Positions 15,651-29,600 of a stretch of DNA of 64,000 bases are shown here, one piece after another. The notes under the pieces were generated by a model. That model was given only the letters and a program-made list of their open reading frames with translations. It was not told the DNA's origin and ran no database searches. The DNA lies in NCBI GenBank assembly GCA_016617855.1, contig JAECUM010003668.1, positions 1 to 64,000 of the forward strand, given 5' to 3'. Made by a program: the position numbers and the translations under genes. The DNA comes from Megalonaias nervosa. Lineage: Eukaryota; Mollusca; Bivalvia; Unionida; Unionidae. Position 1 is the first letter of the stretch; every line of letters begins with the position of its first letter.

Positions 15651-18600
15651 TTGTTCTCATCACCAAATGAAGGAAGAGAAGATATTTCCGTTCTGGCACG
15701 TTCGTCCTGGACCTGTTGTGCTATCCACCCAGCCAACAAGGAATTAGTACATGAATTTCAGACATATCTCAGATCATAGCATTCAAGCGAAGCCGTTTCC
15801 TGGCTGACTTTATTCAAGCTGTGGGAAGGAGGTCTGACATGATATTCTCTAGCTTCTGTTTGAGCGACTTCTCATCGCAAAGGGTTTTATCTGACCTGAT
15901 GGGACTTTATCAGCATTGCAACAGTCTACATTCTCAGGTCATCCAGTAGCTTTTGGAGTTACTAGTTACGTGGGTTACTTTACTTCGAATTGATTTGCAG
16001 GTATAATATTATCAAAGAAAATAAAGTCTGCATCCTTTTACTCATAGATGCTAATCCTAGCGCATATCTCACATGAACTCCAAATTGCTTCGCATACCTT
16101 GAAAACCTCAGCTAACGCCAACTAAACAAGCAAAAAGACGCGGTTAATGTCTTATTACTCGAGAGCGCAGTATTTGTGACGTAGTGTACATTCTAAGATC
16201 AAGCTCGATACTGTAAATTCGTTTATTTTCATGAGTATAAATGGATGTTTATTGCAGCAAAGTCTGGACTGTTACAGTATAACTGAATTATTAATATTTT
16301 TTCACTTTGGAAAATCACTAATTTACGCGCTAGCCTCTAATTGTTTGTACACTATATCATAATCAGTAAAGTCCAAACCGGGAGAGACACCGGTCGCAAT
16401 GCGATTATTGTTGTTTGCGGACGGCAACCGTACGAATAGTCTTTGTTAACTTAAGTAAACGGCCGCCTAACAAAAAAGACACCATGGAGTACTTTACTTT
16501 TTTAACGGTGTTTTTTAGTCCGGTCATTCGGCCGCCAAACCTGTAATGGTGCTGATGGAACATCTTACATATTATGTTTAGATGAGATTATATCATTTGA
16601 AATATTTTGGACTTGTCCCTAATGCAATATCCGGTTGCCGTGCGGATAGTCCTTTCTGTCACAGGCACACAGCAGTCGTGTGAGTATTGTGTCAAGAAGT
16701 TGGTACACGGCCGTGTGAATAGTGTTTCAGAAAGTTGGTGCATTATCTGAATCGTTCACTTCATCGCCGACTGAGTCGTCTGCTGGGTCGATAACTGATT
16801 CGTCGACTAAGTCATCTGGGTCGCCGACTGGGTCGTTTTCTGGGTCGCAGAATGAATCACTGACTGGATCTTCTGTATTACCGACTCGGTCGTCAACTAG
16901 GCCGTCTTCTGAGTCGTGGTCTGAACTGTCGACTGAGTCGTGGTCGCGGGTCACTACTCACTCAAACTCGACGGAGAGACGAATAGGGAGAAATGATGAG
17001 AGAATAGAGATCTTCCGTTACTATCTGTATTCTTGCAAGGTCGTGATAACAAGGTTTCCGTGCTACTTGAACGAACTTTACAGCGCTTCTATTCTGGTCG
17101 ACGAAATACCTACTCGCTATCATTTTGAGATTCCCTAATCTCGCCTATTCGTGATTCGCTAATTATGGCCAAATGCTTCTGCTCCGGCTGGGTTGCTATG
17201 CTGCTTCACTTGAAAGAGGCGTATTCAAACCACATTGTATCATACCACACAACCATTGCAACCAAGATGGCCAGTAAATCTAACAGGCGGAACCACGTGA
17301 CACAAAATTAAGATGGCTACAAGCCACTCTTTGCTCTAGTCGCTAATAAGCGGCTCTGCTATCTGGCGATTTACTATCCAGTTTTGGATATTATCCCTAT
17401 GCCGATCAACTCTGACGTCACGTCTGCGTGTTAAGAGCAACAAATTAGTTCTAAACACGTGGCCCCATTATTTTGTTAATTTTCACAACTCACTAACGTA
17501 AATCTAATACATATCTTGGAAGTAATTTTAAACTTAGCACAATTCTTTCAGAAAAGTGTGCTAATATATGCTTCTGCAAAGCGTAAAATTGCCGATGCTT
17601 ATTGGCGCGCTTCCGTTGTCAAATCTTCATTTTCGGAGGTGCGTAGTTTTGCACGTTGCAAAGCTCTTTAGTTTCGGAGGTAAATAAATCTTGTTGTTCG
17701 GAACTTATTAAGTTTGGCCACAAATCCCGCTAACAGTTAAAATCAAAACATAAACTTTAACGAAACTGAAATTACTGTTCATGTGTTTTCACATTACACT
17801 ACGATGTACTTTTAGCCATATGTATTATGCCTCTTACCGCGGATCAGAGCATCACCGATTACTGTTGTTATCTTAAATCTCTTCTGATTAGGCCATAGAA
17901 CACAATTAATTTTACTATATATTCTCTACATTTGTTTCTCAGTACAGAACTTTCTACTGTGTGACAATCAATACAAATCATATGTTAATCTAAAATACCT
18001 TCAAAGATGACTTTACGGTGAAGTTCTTGTCAGGGGTTGACCTGCATTTTTTTGAGAGGCTGAATTGTAAACAAAACACCATGCAATGGAACACAGATTT
18101 CACTTCCGGATTATCACCAAGGCCTTATTACTCACTATGCACTGTTGCCGAAATACACACAGACAACCACACCATAAGCTCATATTCTAAAGAATAAACA
18201 ATTGCCTTTAAATCCTTACCAAGAATGCCTAAATCTAACTCTTGTATCACCACCAAACGGAGACAGGAAAAAATGATCTAAAAATAGACTGGGACTACAT
18301 TCGTGGGTGCTGAACGGGAACTATTAATTGTGACCTAAGGCCATTAACCCATGTAAACCCACCCCACTCCACCCCACCCCCAACACAGATAGACTGCTCG
18401 CTGTCCTTTTCTGGGTTTCTAGAACAGTCCATTTCATTAAAAACTGTCGTCTGCTTCCAGTATTTGCAATGTCTATTTTTAATAGTTGTGCAAAAAAGAA
18501 AATTGAACAAGTAAAAACGAAGAATTCTTTAGACACGTGTTTAAGAGATGTAACTACAAAATTTACGGAATTATTGAGATTATCAAAGATGGTGAACTAC

Positions 18601-20565
18601 ATCATATTTGTTGTTCGAAAACATAGACTCGCCCATGAAAATATGGCGACGTTTTTTGCTGGAGAAACTTCCATTGATTCAAAACGCCGACAAGTTTGTA
18701 GTGTTTATCCCGCTCCCATGACAGTCAGGTAAGAAATTATAAATTGATGAATGAAATAACTAAGGTTTTTGCATTGCTATGTTCTTGATACTTTTTAAAA
18801 AATCCATAGCGAGGTACAAACAATGCTGCTAATACTAATGTTAATTTCAAGCCCTGATGCTCTAATTTGTCAAAGAAAAAAAAGAACTAATTATATCCAT
18901 TATATTATTTGAAAAAGGTATATCTTGAAAGGAAAAAAAATTCAGGTTTGAAACAAATCTTACGCCCCAAGTCACCCATTATGATTTTGTTTGGTCTTTA
19001 AATTTGTTGTTTCTGACAATCATGAAAATTGATATCTCTTGAAAAATAGGAAATTCACAGTATTATGATCGGGTAAGTATTATCAAAAACATTTTACACC
19101 TAAAATTGTTTTATTCACTTTAGTTTAATTCTTTTCTCATAAGAGCCAAATGTGACATTTATTGTTAAATCGGCATATTTTATTTGTGTTTTCACATGCA
19201 TGATAAGGACACAGTCTTGTTGCATTGTTGCATCCTTCATTTAAGTTTCTCTAATGAATGCATGGGTCCCTTTATTGATTCCAACAAACAACATTTTGAA
19301 TAGGGGCACTGTTTGGTTTTGATTTCATGAGATTTGAACAGGGGCACCATTTGGTTTTGATTTCATGAGACTTGAAATGGTATACTCAATTCATTATTTT
19401 TTAATTTTTATTTCAGTGCTTCCAAAATTTGAAGTGAAAATTACGCCTCCTACATATCTGTTGCCATCATCACCCACTATCGATGGAAAAGTTTGTGCAG
19501 AGTAAGACTCTAGTTCAGAAGATAACCATGAAGGAGTTTTTACCTTCACCAAACACCCATATATACTTCTCACTTTCATTTTAATGTCAGTAGCTTACAG
19601 CATTCATTGATATAAGCAAGATTAAATATTTCTAGGTCCAGTATCACAAAATGTTGCAAATGGAATCACATGTTCAAATCACATTTTTAGATTTGCCATT
19701 TAGATGAAAAAGTGGAAAATGAATACATATAATTCATAAAATTAACATGTTACAGGGATACAGATATAGTATTGTCACATAATTTTGAGTGAATAACATC
19801 CTTGATCAGTATAGTTGACCATACTGCATTAGGTAAGGTCCACTCAGAAAAGAATGTGAAAGGATATTGTGGAAAATATGTCTAATGATGTAGGGCAGAA
19901 GTAACTTTTTTAGCATTTGAATTTATGAGTAATTGAATTAATGTTGTTACGGAGTAGCGTTGGCCATTAAACTTCCGGTGACCACTCAACGACTCACTGT
20001 GTTCCAGTGGCTGATAAACTCTCATTAGAATAAAGGCCCAGTTAAACTTAGACCTTAACTCCAAGAGGTCTCTGATTCTCGAATGAAGTGGAGGAACCCT
20101 TACAATAAGAATGGGACTAGTGATGAAATGCAGACTCAGATTTAAGCTTCAGGTGGTTTATTAAGTTACAGACTTGTATGGCATTAAAATTTTAAGACTC
20201 AAATATAATAACTCATGGATTCTATATCACAGTGGTAGTGTGCAGCTGGACAAACATAAGCAATTTAAGTAACAGTTTTTAGGATAGAAGTTGATATTAA
20301 CATTTATCAGTTTCAAAGTATAGTGTTCAGATATTATTTTAGAATTATTGTTTACTTGTAGACTTTGAAGCATTGGCTAACTTTTCATTAAATTCATATA
20401 GAGTAATTTCAAACAGAACCTTGAGAAACACTCAATGGCTGTAACAAACTAACTAACAGCATATGCACAAAGCCTTGAGAAACACTCAACAGCTTTACAA
20501 TGTAACAAATAGCTACTGGAAAGAGCTTTGAGAAACACTCATTTGCTCTGTATTCAAACATTCAC

Positions 20566-20612
<47 letters not shown>

Positions 20613-23600
20613 CCTATTTCTATTGAAGTGTACATAAACATCATTATTTGAACAAGGTCTGCAAGAAACACTTGACTTGACCTCACAGGATCATGAAATA
20701 CTGTCTGAATACTATTTACTGATAGGCAGATATTTATGCTGAGGTTGCTGATTTAAAACATAACAATGAATGAATAAATGTCCATAAAAGTTTTAGTACA
20801 CAGATGTAGATTTCACAACTTGGCTTTAGAGCTATCCAAAATTCACTATAAAAGAAACATTATTTTCTTTGCATTTATTTGTGTAGATGTTGTGAAATAA
20901 CTATGAATTCTGAATTGCGGGAAAATAATAAACAAAAGAGTTACCTTTTCTTTGCACACTTCCTTATATGGTAATCGTAGTAAAAGTAGTAAATGACTTT
21001 CCCACGCTCAGTCTAAATGTAAGGAGCTCTTAATGTGACCCTCGGAAACCCGAACAGGTCCTAGTAGAGACGCTGACAAGCCTTTTATACCTTCCACAGA
21101 ATTCTGCAGAATTCTGCGCTTGGCAGGGAAGATTCTGCCGTTCGCTGGGTAGCAACCACAGGGAAAAATTCTGCGAGCGCGCACTTGCAGTGGCAACCGT
21201 ACTCTCCTACCTGCAGCAACAAAACTTCACCCAAATTAAAAATTGTAACTAAAACCTATGTAACCCAGAGTGTTAGTTAAGTGTGCATACAACGAATTTA
21301 TTTCTCAATGGTCAAAATTTGCAATATGAATAAATGTTTTATCTAAAGTGAATGAGGTCGTAAGCGACCCATAACTATTATTCGAGATAACGATGGGAGC
21401 ATACCAAATGTGCCGAAATTGGAAACGAGGCTAATACCTTGGAAAGTTACACATGTACTTCTGGCACAATATCATCATGAATTTAAGGAGTTAAATGGAG
21501 GATCCATGATCAATGTGTATGGGAATATCTAAGTTAACCGAGAATGATACCAATCATCATTTGATATTGAATAACAGTAGGTATTAATGAATAAATTAAT
21601 ATTGTCCGTCAAGGTTGACAACACCCACCCATGTAGCTATGATGTCGTAACCCCCCATCTATATCTATGAGGTAGAGACAACAGTATTAGGATGACCCCT
21701 AACTCTGCTTTACCACCGAAAGCTTTATGATGAATGACCTTAATTTTGTAACTGTTTTTAATTTTAAAAAAAATTTTTAGAGGCTAGATTTCCTGCCCAT
21801 TACAATATATCAAAGTAATCGTCTAATCCAAGTCATTTTTTTGTATCTAGCTATACCTATGGTCAGCCAGTGAAGGGTTTCTTGACCATGAGTGTTTGCT
21901 TTGGCCCAGACTATTATTATTCCTATTATCCTGAGCAACAGTGTGTTGGCATCATAGAAACAAATGTAAGTTGATACATTGAACCCTTCCTATAAAGTAC
22001 CTCATTATAGTGTTGTCCTTCATAAAATAAGTATGGATTGTGAATCCCATTTTAGTAATGATTGGAACAAAAGCAATTTTATGCTCCCAAATGTCATTAT
22101 TATTCATTCTAATGTGAAAAGCCATTGAGACTTTAAAAGTAGAGCTCTTCAGAACATGATGTTGTACCTGCCATAATAAACTTTGTCCATTTTCCATTAA
22201 TTTGACATGTTATTACAGCTATAAGTACTCTGAATGATTTAGAGGATGGTTTAGTGTGGTCTTTGAGGGTAAGGAAAGCAGAGAAATCAGAGAAAAGCAT
22301 AGACCTAGTTAGGATGGGCTACAGCTTATTTCTAGATGTGTTAAAAGTGGACGTTAAAACTTTGTCCTGAGAGATGCAAAGCATGTGTGTTACTACCATA
22401 CTATCTAGTATACAAAAACATTAAAACTGCTGTTTAGCAGGGACCTAATAGCAGGGTTGTGCAAATTCCATAGCCTTTTTGGGGTATTTTCAAAGCTGGG
22501 CAAGTAAAATTATCCGGCAAATCAAATTCTCAAAGCTGCCAGTCTGGTACAAGTGCTTTTTTCCTGTTTTAAGTAAAGTTCAGGCAAGTAGTTTTTTGAT
22601 GCCATAATCATATTATTAACCTTTTTCTGGCCATTCAAACCCTCTGGATATACTGAATGCTTGATTTTACCCCTCTCCAAGTATTTATTTACACCCTGTA
22701 TCACACTTATTGTTGGTCATTGATAAATGTTGCCTGTGCTCATGTTTTATTCCTAAAATCCTAAAAGTTCTATAAATTTCAATAGTTCCAAGTAATCCAA
22801 ATAAGTTCCAAAGGTATTCCAGATGTTGTCTTATTGTACTGTCATACCAACAGTACAAAAGAATCACTGTGTTATAAATCTAAATATCCTTTCAATGAAT
22901 TCATGGTAATTCCAGTACAGCTATAAATCCAATTGTCATTTAAATGAATTTACAGTAGTTTCAATACAGCTGTTAATCCACTGAGAAATGACTTTAAATC
23001 TCAAATCAACAAAAACAATGTGTAAAAAGTCTTGTGACTGTATAGATCACAAATTAAACATTGAGCCTTCATATGTAAACTTAACTTTTAAAGATCTTGG
23101 ATGACTTTGATAAGAGCAGCAGACTGCATATCATGCCATTATATTTTGAAACAATTTTTATCAGACTATAGTATAATAGGTAAAATCAACGGGATATAAA
23201 GTTTGGGGCATAGTGTATATTGGTTATGTTTTTACTACATAAGACTGTTTAGAACCAAGTACATGTACATGTTATCGGGCCCACTTAAGTCTCTTGATTA
23301 TTGTGAAAATTAGATATTTACCTAAAAATACTATTTATGTCATAGCCAGGTTATATGCAAATTTCTTGCAATCCTAATAAACTCTAGATTTTCCAGAACC
23401 CATTGTCTCAATGTTATCATTCTTTTGTCTTTCTGTCAATACTGAGAATGTTTTAATTTATGAAGTTGCTTTTTTTGTTTCAGTTTGATGGTTGTCATTC
23501 CATATCTATTCCTTCCTCACAACTGAAATTGGGAGTTAAAAATTATCCTGTCTGGGGTTCCTTGAAGATTAATGCCACAGTTTATGAGGCAGCCACAGGT

Positions 23601-26600
23601 TTGTGGGAGCTATTGGAAATGTATGTAACACTGATAGCAGTCTCTTACAGCATGTGGATGCAGGTGTAAAGCAGGTGTTACAGCTTTACTGATGAAAAAA
23701 TTAGGTGTCACAGGTAGACTGCAGATAGCAAGCAAAGGAATTTGCTCCATAATGGGAGGGATTGGTAGTGGAATAGAGGGATCAATATATTGTGTATTTC
23801 TGTACCATATCCTCCACCCTGCCATCAATCCTTCCATTATGGCCATGATCCCTGTGGTAACAAGCATGTAACAAAAAAGGCAAACAGAGGTAGGAAACAT
23901 ATATAAGAGATGTCAGGGACCAACCATTTAATTTTCAGAGGGGGTGGCAGCTTGGTATTTATTTCCAACTAGGAACTGTATTATATCAAAGGTAAATTTT
24001 TTTACTAATATGATGGATAGAATTAGTACTCTGTTCCTACAAATCAGAACAAAAGTATCATTTCACATACATAATGATAGGAAAACAGCCTGCAATACTG
24101 GTATTAACAATTTGATGGAAGCAGTTGACAACGTGTGTAAGCTATGTGTATACAGCCTTATTTTACCAATATAAATAAGCAAAATATGCTAAATTGCAAA
24201 TAGGAAATCTTTTATAGTTAAGTTAGTTGTAAACAGGTTTCATTTCTTAAAATCATGATGACAAGAATTTCATTACAGTATTTTCAGATCTTTAGCTATA
24301 CTAGACATAGACTAGCTTATGGGATGGTCTGTTGACTGTTGTCTGTCTATGCATGTTTGTTACTGCTACTCCTAGTTAACTGCTTGGAAGATTGCCATAA
24401 AACTTTATACAACATTCATCCCATGGTCTTTTTGGTCTTAATTTAAAATCATGTTGCTCAGATATCCAGTTTGGTCACCATGGTGGCAATAAGGTAAATC
24501 TTGTTATCGCTACTTCTGAATGGATGGTCATATCAACATACAGTTTCCATTGGAAGACATCTTATGACATCTGGTTGGTCTTGAATGAAAATGTGATCAA
24601 TTTGAGGTCCAATATGGCCACCACAGCAGCCATCTTGAAAGTCTTATCACTACTCCTCCTGAATGGAAAGCCATATTGATATGGGGTTCACGCCAGAAGA
24701 CTTCATTGGATATCTAGTTGGACCAGAATGAAAATGGTTCCAGCACACATGCCATTTTGAAAATCTTGTTATCTGTACTCTTCCAGAATGGGTGATCATA
24801 CCAACATTTGAGTTTTCACTAAAAGTCTTCTCATGATGTCTGGTTGGTTCTAAATGAAAATGGAGCCAATTTGATGTCCAATATGGCCTCACCACAATGG
24901 CCATCATGGAAATCTTGCTTTTGCTACTCCTTATGAATGGATGGTCACATCATCGAAACAACTTCTTGCACTGTTTCGTTGGTCATAAATGGAAATGGTG
25001 CTGATATGACTTCTAATATGGCTGTCACAATGGCTGTCTTGAAAATCTTATTAATGCTGTTTTTCCAAGATATAGTGCTTTCACCAAAAGTTTTCTGATA
25101 TTGCCTAGTTTTCATACGAAAGAATTATGCCAATATTTTATCAAATATGGCCATGATGTTATCCATCTTGGAAATCTTGTTGTCATTGCTCCTCTAAAAT
25201 GGAAAGTCATATTCACATGGGGTTTCCAATGGAAGACTTCTTATGATGCCTTGTAGGACATAAACGAAAATGGTGTCAAATTTATGTCCAACATGTCCAC
25301 CACAAAATCTGATTTGAAAATCTTATTGCTGAAGAATATCAACGATGGTTTCAACACTGCAGTTATAAAGAAGAAATGTTCTTATTGTTAATTATATGTA
25401 ATTAAATTGCTTGTGTATTAGTTTTAAAATTCTTTTTTATTTTATTTTTGTTTCATTACATTTTATTGTAATGATTATTTTCACAGGATTCGATATTTTT
25501 TCCAGTAAGTTCTGTTTGTATAGAACGCAAAAGGTGTTACATTAGCATTAGCTCACCCTGGTTCATAGATTTGTAAATATCGAGTGTTAACGATTGGCTG
25601 TTTCCAAGGTCATTTCGGCCCACATATTAACTGGATTGTAAACAGCCTTTCTATTTTATATATTTTCAGTGTAAGAATTTGGTACTTAGATAGGGCTATT
25701 CTTGCATATGTGACAAATGGCATTTTATTTTATTGCGATGTTCAAATTAGTAAATCACGCAGCCTATCATGTGGAGTACCATGTGACCTAAAATTGAGGC
25801 TTAAAACTGCCAATTGGTATTAAATTTATTCAGTTGTATTTTAAACCTTGAGGACTCAAGAGGTTTCTAATTGTTGCCAGTTTGAAGTTCTTTTGGTTTT
25901 GGAATTTAATAATTTATTCTCTAGAAAACAAAACAAGTGTACTTTTTTATAAAAAATTCTGGGAGAAAGAAATTCAGTGGAAATTTATTCTGGAGTTATA
26001 CGGAAACATAAACTGTGATTCATTCAAGGATCTGTTACCACCAGTACAACGGTCTCATCTGACGTCATATTGGAATTTCATCAAGATTCGAACCAGGGTT
26101 TTGTTAGAACTGTTTAGTGATGGGACTTGTATTTTTCATTCTTAGGATTAAATTTTGGATTATATTCACAAACTGTAAGTCCTATTTCCAGTTTTTACAT
26201 TGTTTTCTAGGGAAATAAATTTTGTTAAAATATTCAAAGCTTGTTGACTTCACTATTTCTCTTGTTATTATTGTATGAGCCTACACGTAACATTATCTTG
26301 AATTCCTCAAAATTCTTTATCAAGTCAGTAGAGCATCAGTCCCTTTGATGGACTCTTGTAATTTTTATACTTTCACAGGTATAGAACTAAATGGAACTTC
26401 CACTGGCCCTTTCCTTACATATGATCCATTGAAGATTGATATTAGTGATGAATCCAATAGCTATTTCAAGCCAGGGTTCCCATACAAAGGCAAAGTAAGT
26501 TAATTTTTGCTCTGTTTCAGTCTTCTAGGTTGAAATTCTTGGCTGAAGTTGTTATGGAGGTAAGATTTCAAGATGAAGATAGTTTCCACTAACTCAGAAA

Positions 26601-29600
26601 TTTTCTTTCCCTTTGTATTTGCTGTCCACAGTAGTTCAGATGGGTTAGGTTGTACTGGTAAGATAAGGAAATGAAAAAAATGTCCTTAATGCAACAGGAC
26701 GGGAATGTAAACTATATCAAGAATATTTAACTTCATTTTTTTTATTAGTAAGAAGGGAACATTTGATTGCATTACGCAATTACAAAAACAATAATGTTGA
26801 ACTTCCTTCTTAATGATAATTTGTGTTGATATAAGAAATGGCTGATCAAGGAAAATAACTAACAGCAAATTTTGTAGTGTCGGTCATAAAAATTAAAAAT
26901 ATATTATATTACAATATGATGAGAGAGAGAGAAAGAGAGAGAGTAGTGTTTGCTCTTTTTCATGAACCAGTAGGTGGAACCCAAACAGTTTTCAAAAATC
27001 AACAGGTGTAACCTGGTTTCAGATATCATAAACATAGCTCTTATTGTTTTACTTCTGCATATTTGAGGCCTTAAATATATGTTCGTTCAAGATGTGGAAC
27101 ACAAATCAAGTAATGCTATAAAGGCTTGCTTGAAAGACCAGTTATCCTGTGCATTATGGTATGTTTTTGTGTCACGTTTTAATTATGGTCAAAATATGTT
27201 GCTGTTGGGGAATGCTAAATGGTATTTGTTATGACTCTAGGGCCTTAACAGAAGAGAAGAAAAACCAAGTTTAGTAAATTCAATAAATAAATTTATTTTC
27301 CTAGAAGACAAAGTAAAAATTTAAAATGAACTGTAAGTATTGTGAATTAAATCCCATATAATCCTAAATGATCTATCACAAGTCCAAAAGTATAGTGTTC
27401 TGAATGAATTCCAATACTGAATGTGCTGATGTTAACAACAGTCTTGAATAGGTTGATGTACTAACAGTCTTGATGTATCAGAATGATATTATCTAGAATG
27501 TCTTTGAATGAATTCACCAAATAGTGTCTTAGTCCAAAAAGTCAATGAGAACTTTGTGATTCCAATGAATAATTTAAATAAATGATTCTTCTCAAATTAT
27601 ATCTGAACGCAACTAAAAATGAATCCACAGACTGATCTTAAGATAGGAATGAATCATTTTGTTTACCACAACCTTATTTAAGAACCAAAGACATAATAAA
27701 ATGACCAGGATGTATATCACACATTCTTTTCCTGAACATTCTAATTTTGTAAATAAGGCTGGACCTTGAACTCAAGTATCAGTAATTTATCACTTACAAA
27801 CATGACAGAAAACATGAGAATAGTCAGGTAGGCCAAACCACTACCCTCAATTATGGATGAAGGTCAAATGCACAATGAAAATTAAATATACATAATATAT
27901 TAAATTTGTTTCCAATTAGTTTTATTTGGAAACAAATTTAGTATGTATATTTCTGTGCAAAGAAAGTGTTTTCCTGTTGTGTGGAATATTAATTTCTTTG
28001 ATGAATATTGAACATGTATTGAAAATCATGAATTTGTTGAAGGAAAATTTACTTTGCTTTCTTGGATTTTTTGTTCACAAATTTGTATTCTCAGCAGAAG
28101 CCCTTTTACAGAGTGGATTAGTAAAGAAGCTTAGCAGAAGCCCTTTTCAGAGTAAATCAGTAAAGAAGCTCAGACTATATGTATCTCATTCTTGCAAATG
28201 GAGTAAAATCATTATGGCCCATCTTTCATACTGGTTGTTGAAAGGAATTCTGGATAAATTTTTTCATGCAAGATTTACTCTCTATGTTCACTCCTCTTTT
28301 ATAAAAAATTAGCATGTTTCTCATTAAAAAACTTCTTTTATTAAATCATGCAAAAAAGTCTAACCTATATTTTGCAAACAAAACTTTGGACTTTAAGGAA
28401 TTGTAAATTAAAAATCTTAAATGTAATGTATTATTGCATGAGCTGTTTTTGTACTGACGAAAATTTTGTAATGTGTTAAGATGTCTAATTGTCAGTTTTT
28501 CCAGGATTCTATTTATTCCCAAACACAGTGTCATACAGCATAAATTCAAATGGTTGAAGGGCTGCAGGCCAAAAGCTCTCGCTAGTTTTTTTTGTTACAA
28601 GCTTGTAAACAAGAGACTTACAACAGGACTGAGCAAGACAACAGAGTTATACCATATATTTGAATTATGACATTGCACTGTTATTTTACAGGTTACTGTG
28701 ACATTTCCAGATGGCAAACCAGCACCTAATGAGGCCATAAGGATCAAAGCTGAGAACTACAATATAGATGACTACTGGAGCAAAGAGTTCACAACAGATG
28801 CCTCTGGAATCATCAACTTTTCCTTGTCAGATTTGCAGTCAAATATCCATTCTCTCAGCCTCAGGGTTTGTAAACTAATGCTCTATTTTATTGGTAATAG
28901 CTAGAATTTTCTTAACAATATTTTATGGTGCATCATTAGAACATTAAAACTTTATGCAAGTTTGCAGCATGTGTACTGTATAACAGACATTTTGATAAAC
29001 CTCATGTGAAATCTCACCACATAATTTCAAGCCACTCTGCAGTTGTCAGACCGATTGTCCCCCTAGTTCTATTAAGATGATCTTCAAAGAGGAAAATAAT
29101 AGTTAATACTATGGTTTTGATTATTGTATATACTCACTTATAAGATGAGTCCAGCTGGAAACTGCAGAGACCCAGAGCTGTTATTGCATAATGTGCTGGC
29201 AGATCTGGGTCTCTGCAGTTTGTTAGGAGCAATCAGTAGAACAAACAGCATAAACCCTGAACTGCAGGCACATTATCTTATGGCAAATCAGGATCTTTGT
29301 TTAAAGTTTGACTTGACTCATAAGTGAGTATATACTTTAGTATAATTTTCTTTCTTTAATTAAATGCATTCCTCATTTTTTTATATAAAGAAAACTAAAT
29401 TAATTAGATCATTGAAATACATAGATGATAGAGTAATTAAAGTATAATTTTCCATTTGTGTTTAAAACAGTCATGGTATATATTGTACACATTAAACTTT
29501 TGGAGAAGTGACTGTTATCACAGTTGTGTTTGGTTTGCCCTTGCTGAACTTAAATTAGTTCCTTATGGCTGCATTCAGGATCAGAAACTTTTGATCCATC

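Larger units (their letters stand above)
8290..19416 (+). other. Intron 5 (11.1 kb)
   Basis: The second-longest intron in the window after intron 14. It contains a tRNA-derived SINE (10,140-10,455), a DIRS-like remnant (about 10.9-16.0 kb), a 30-bp minisatellite (12,981-13,160), a GTCG-rich low-complexity block (16,745-16,960) and a sharp drop in CpG at about 18.7 kb. Confidence 0.7.
23599..26378 (+). other. Intron 8
   Basis: Contains one end of a small inverted-repeat element (from 23,912) and a decayed long-unit tandem repeat (24,310-25,330). The 25.5-26.2 kb part has no recognised content. Confidence 0.6.
26495..28691 (+). other. Intron 9
   Basis: Holds a short GA-rich tract (26,917-26,943), an inverted repeat with 14-bp arms (27,902-27,939) and a 40-bp direct duplication (28,092-28,173). 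Otherwise unrecognised. Confidence 0.6.

Noticed and set aside
16722..17138. 138-codon Ser/Thr-rich frame
   Set aside because: Produced by the GTCG low-complexity repeat; equal-quality frame exists on the other strand and neither continues into a domain.
27926..28312. 128-codon plus-strand frame in intron 9
   Set aside because: It begins inside an inverted repeat, contains a 40-bp duplication, and its Phe/Leu/Lys-rich sequence is what AT-rich non-coding DNA gives.
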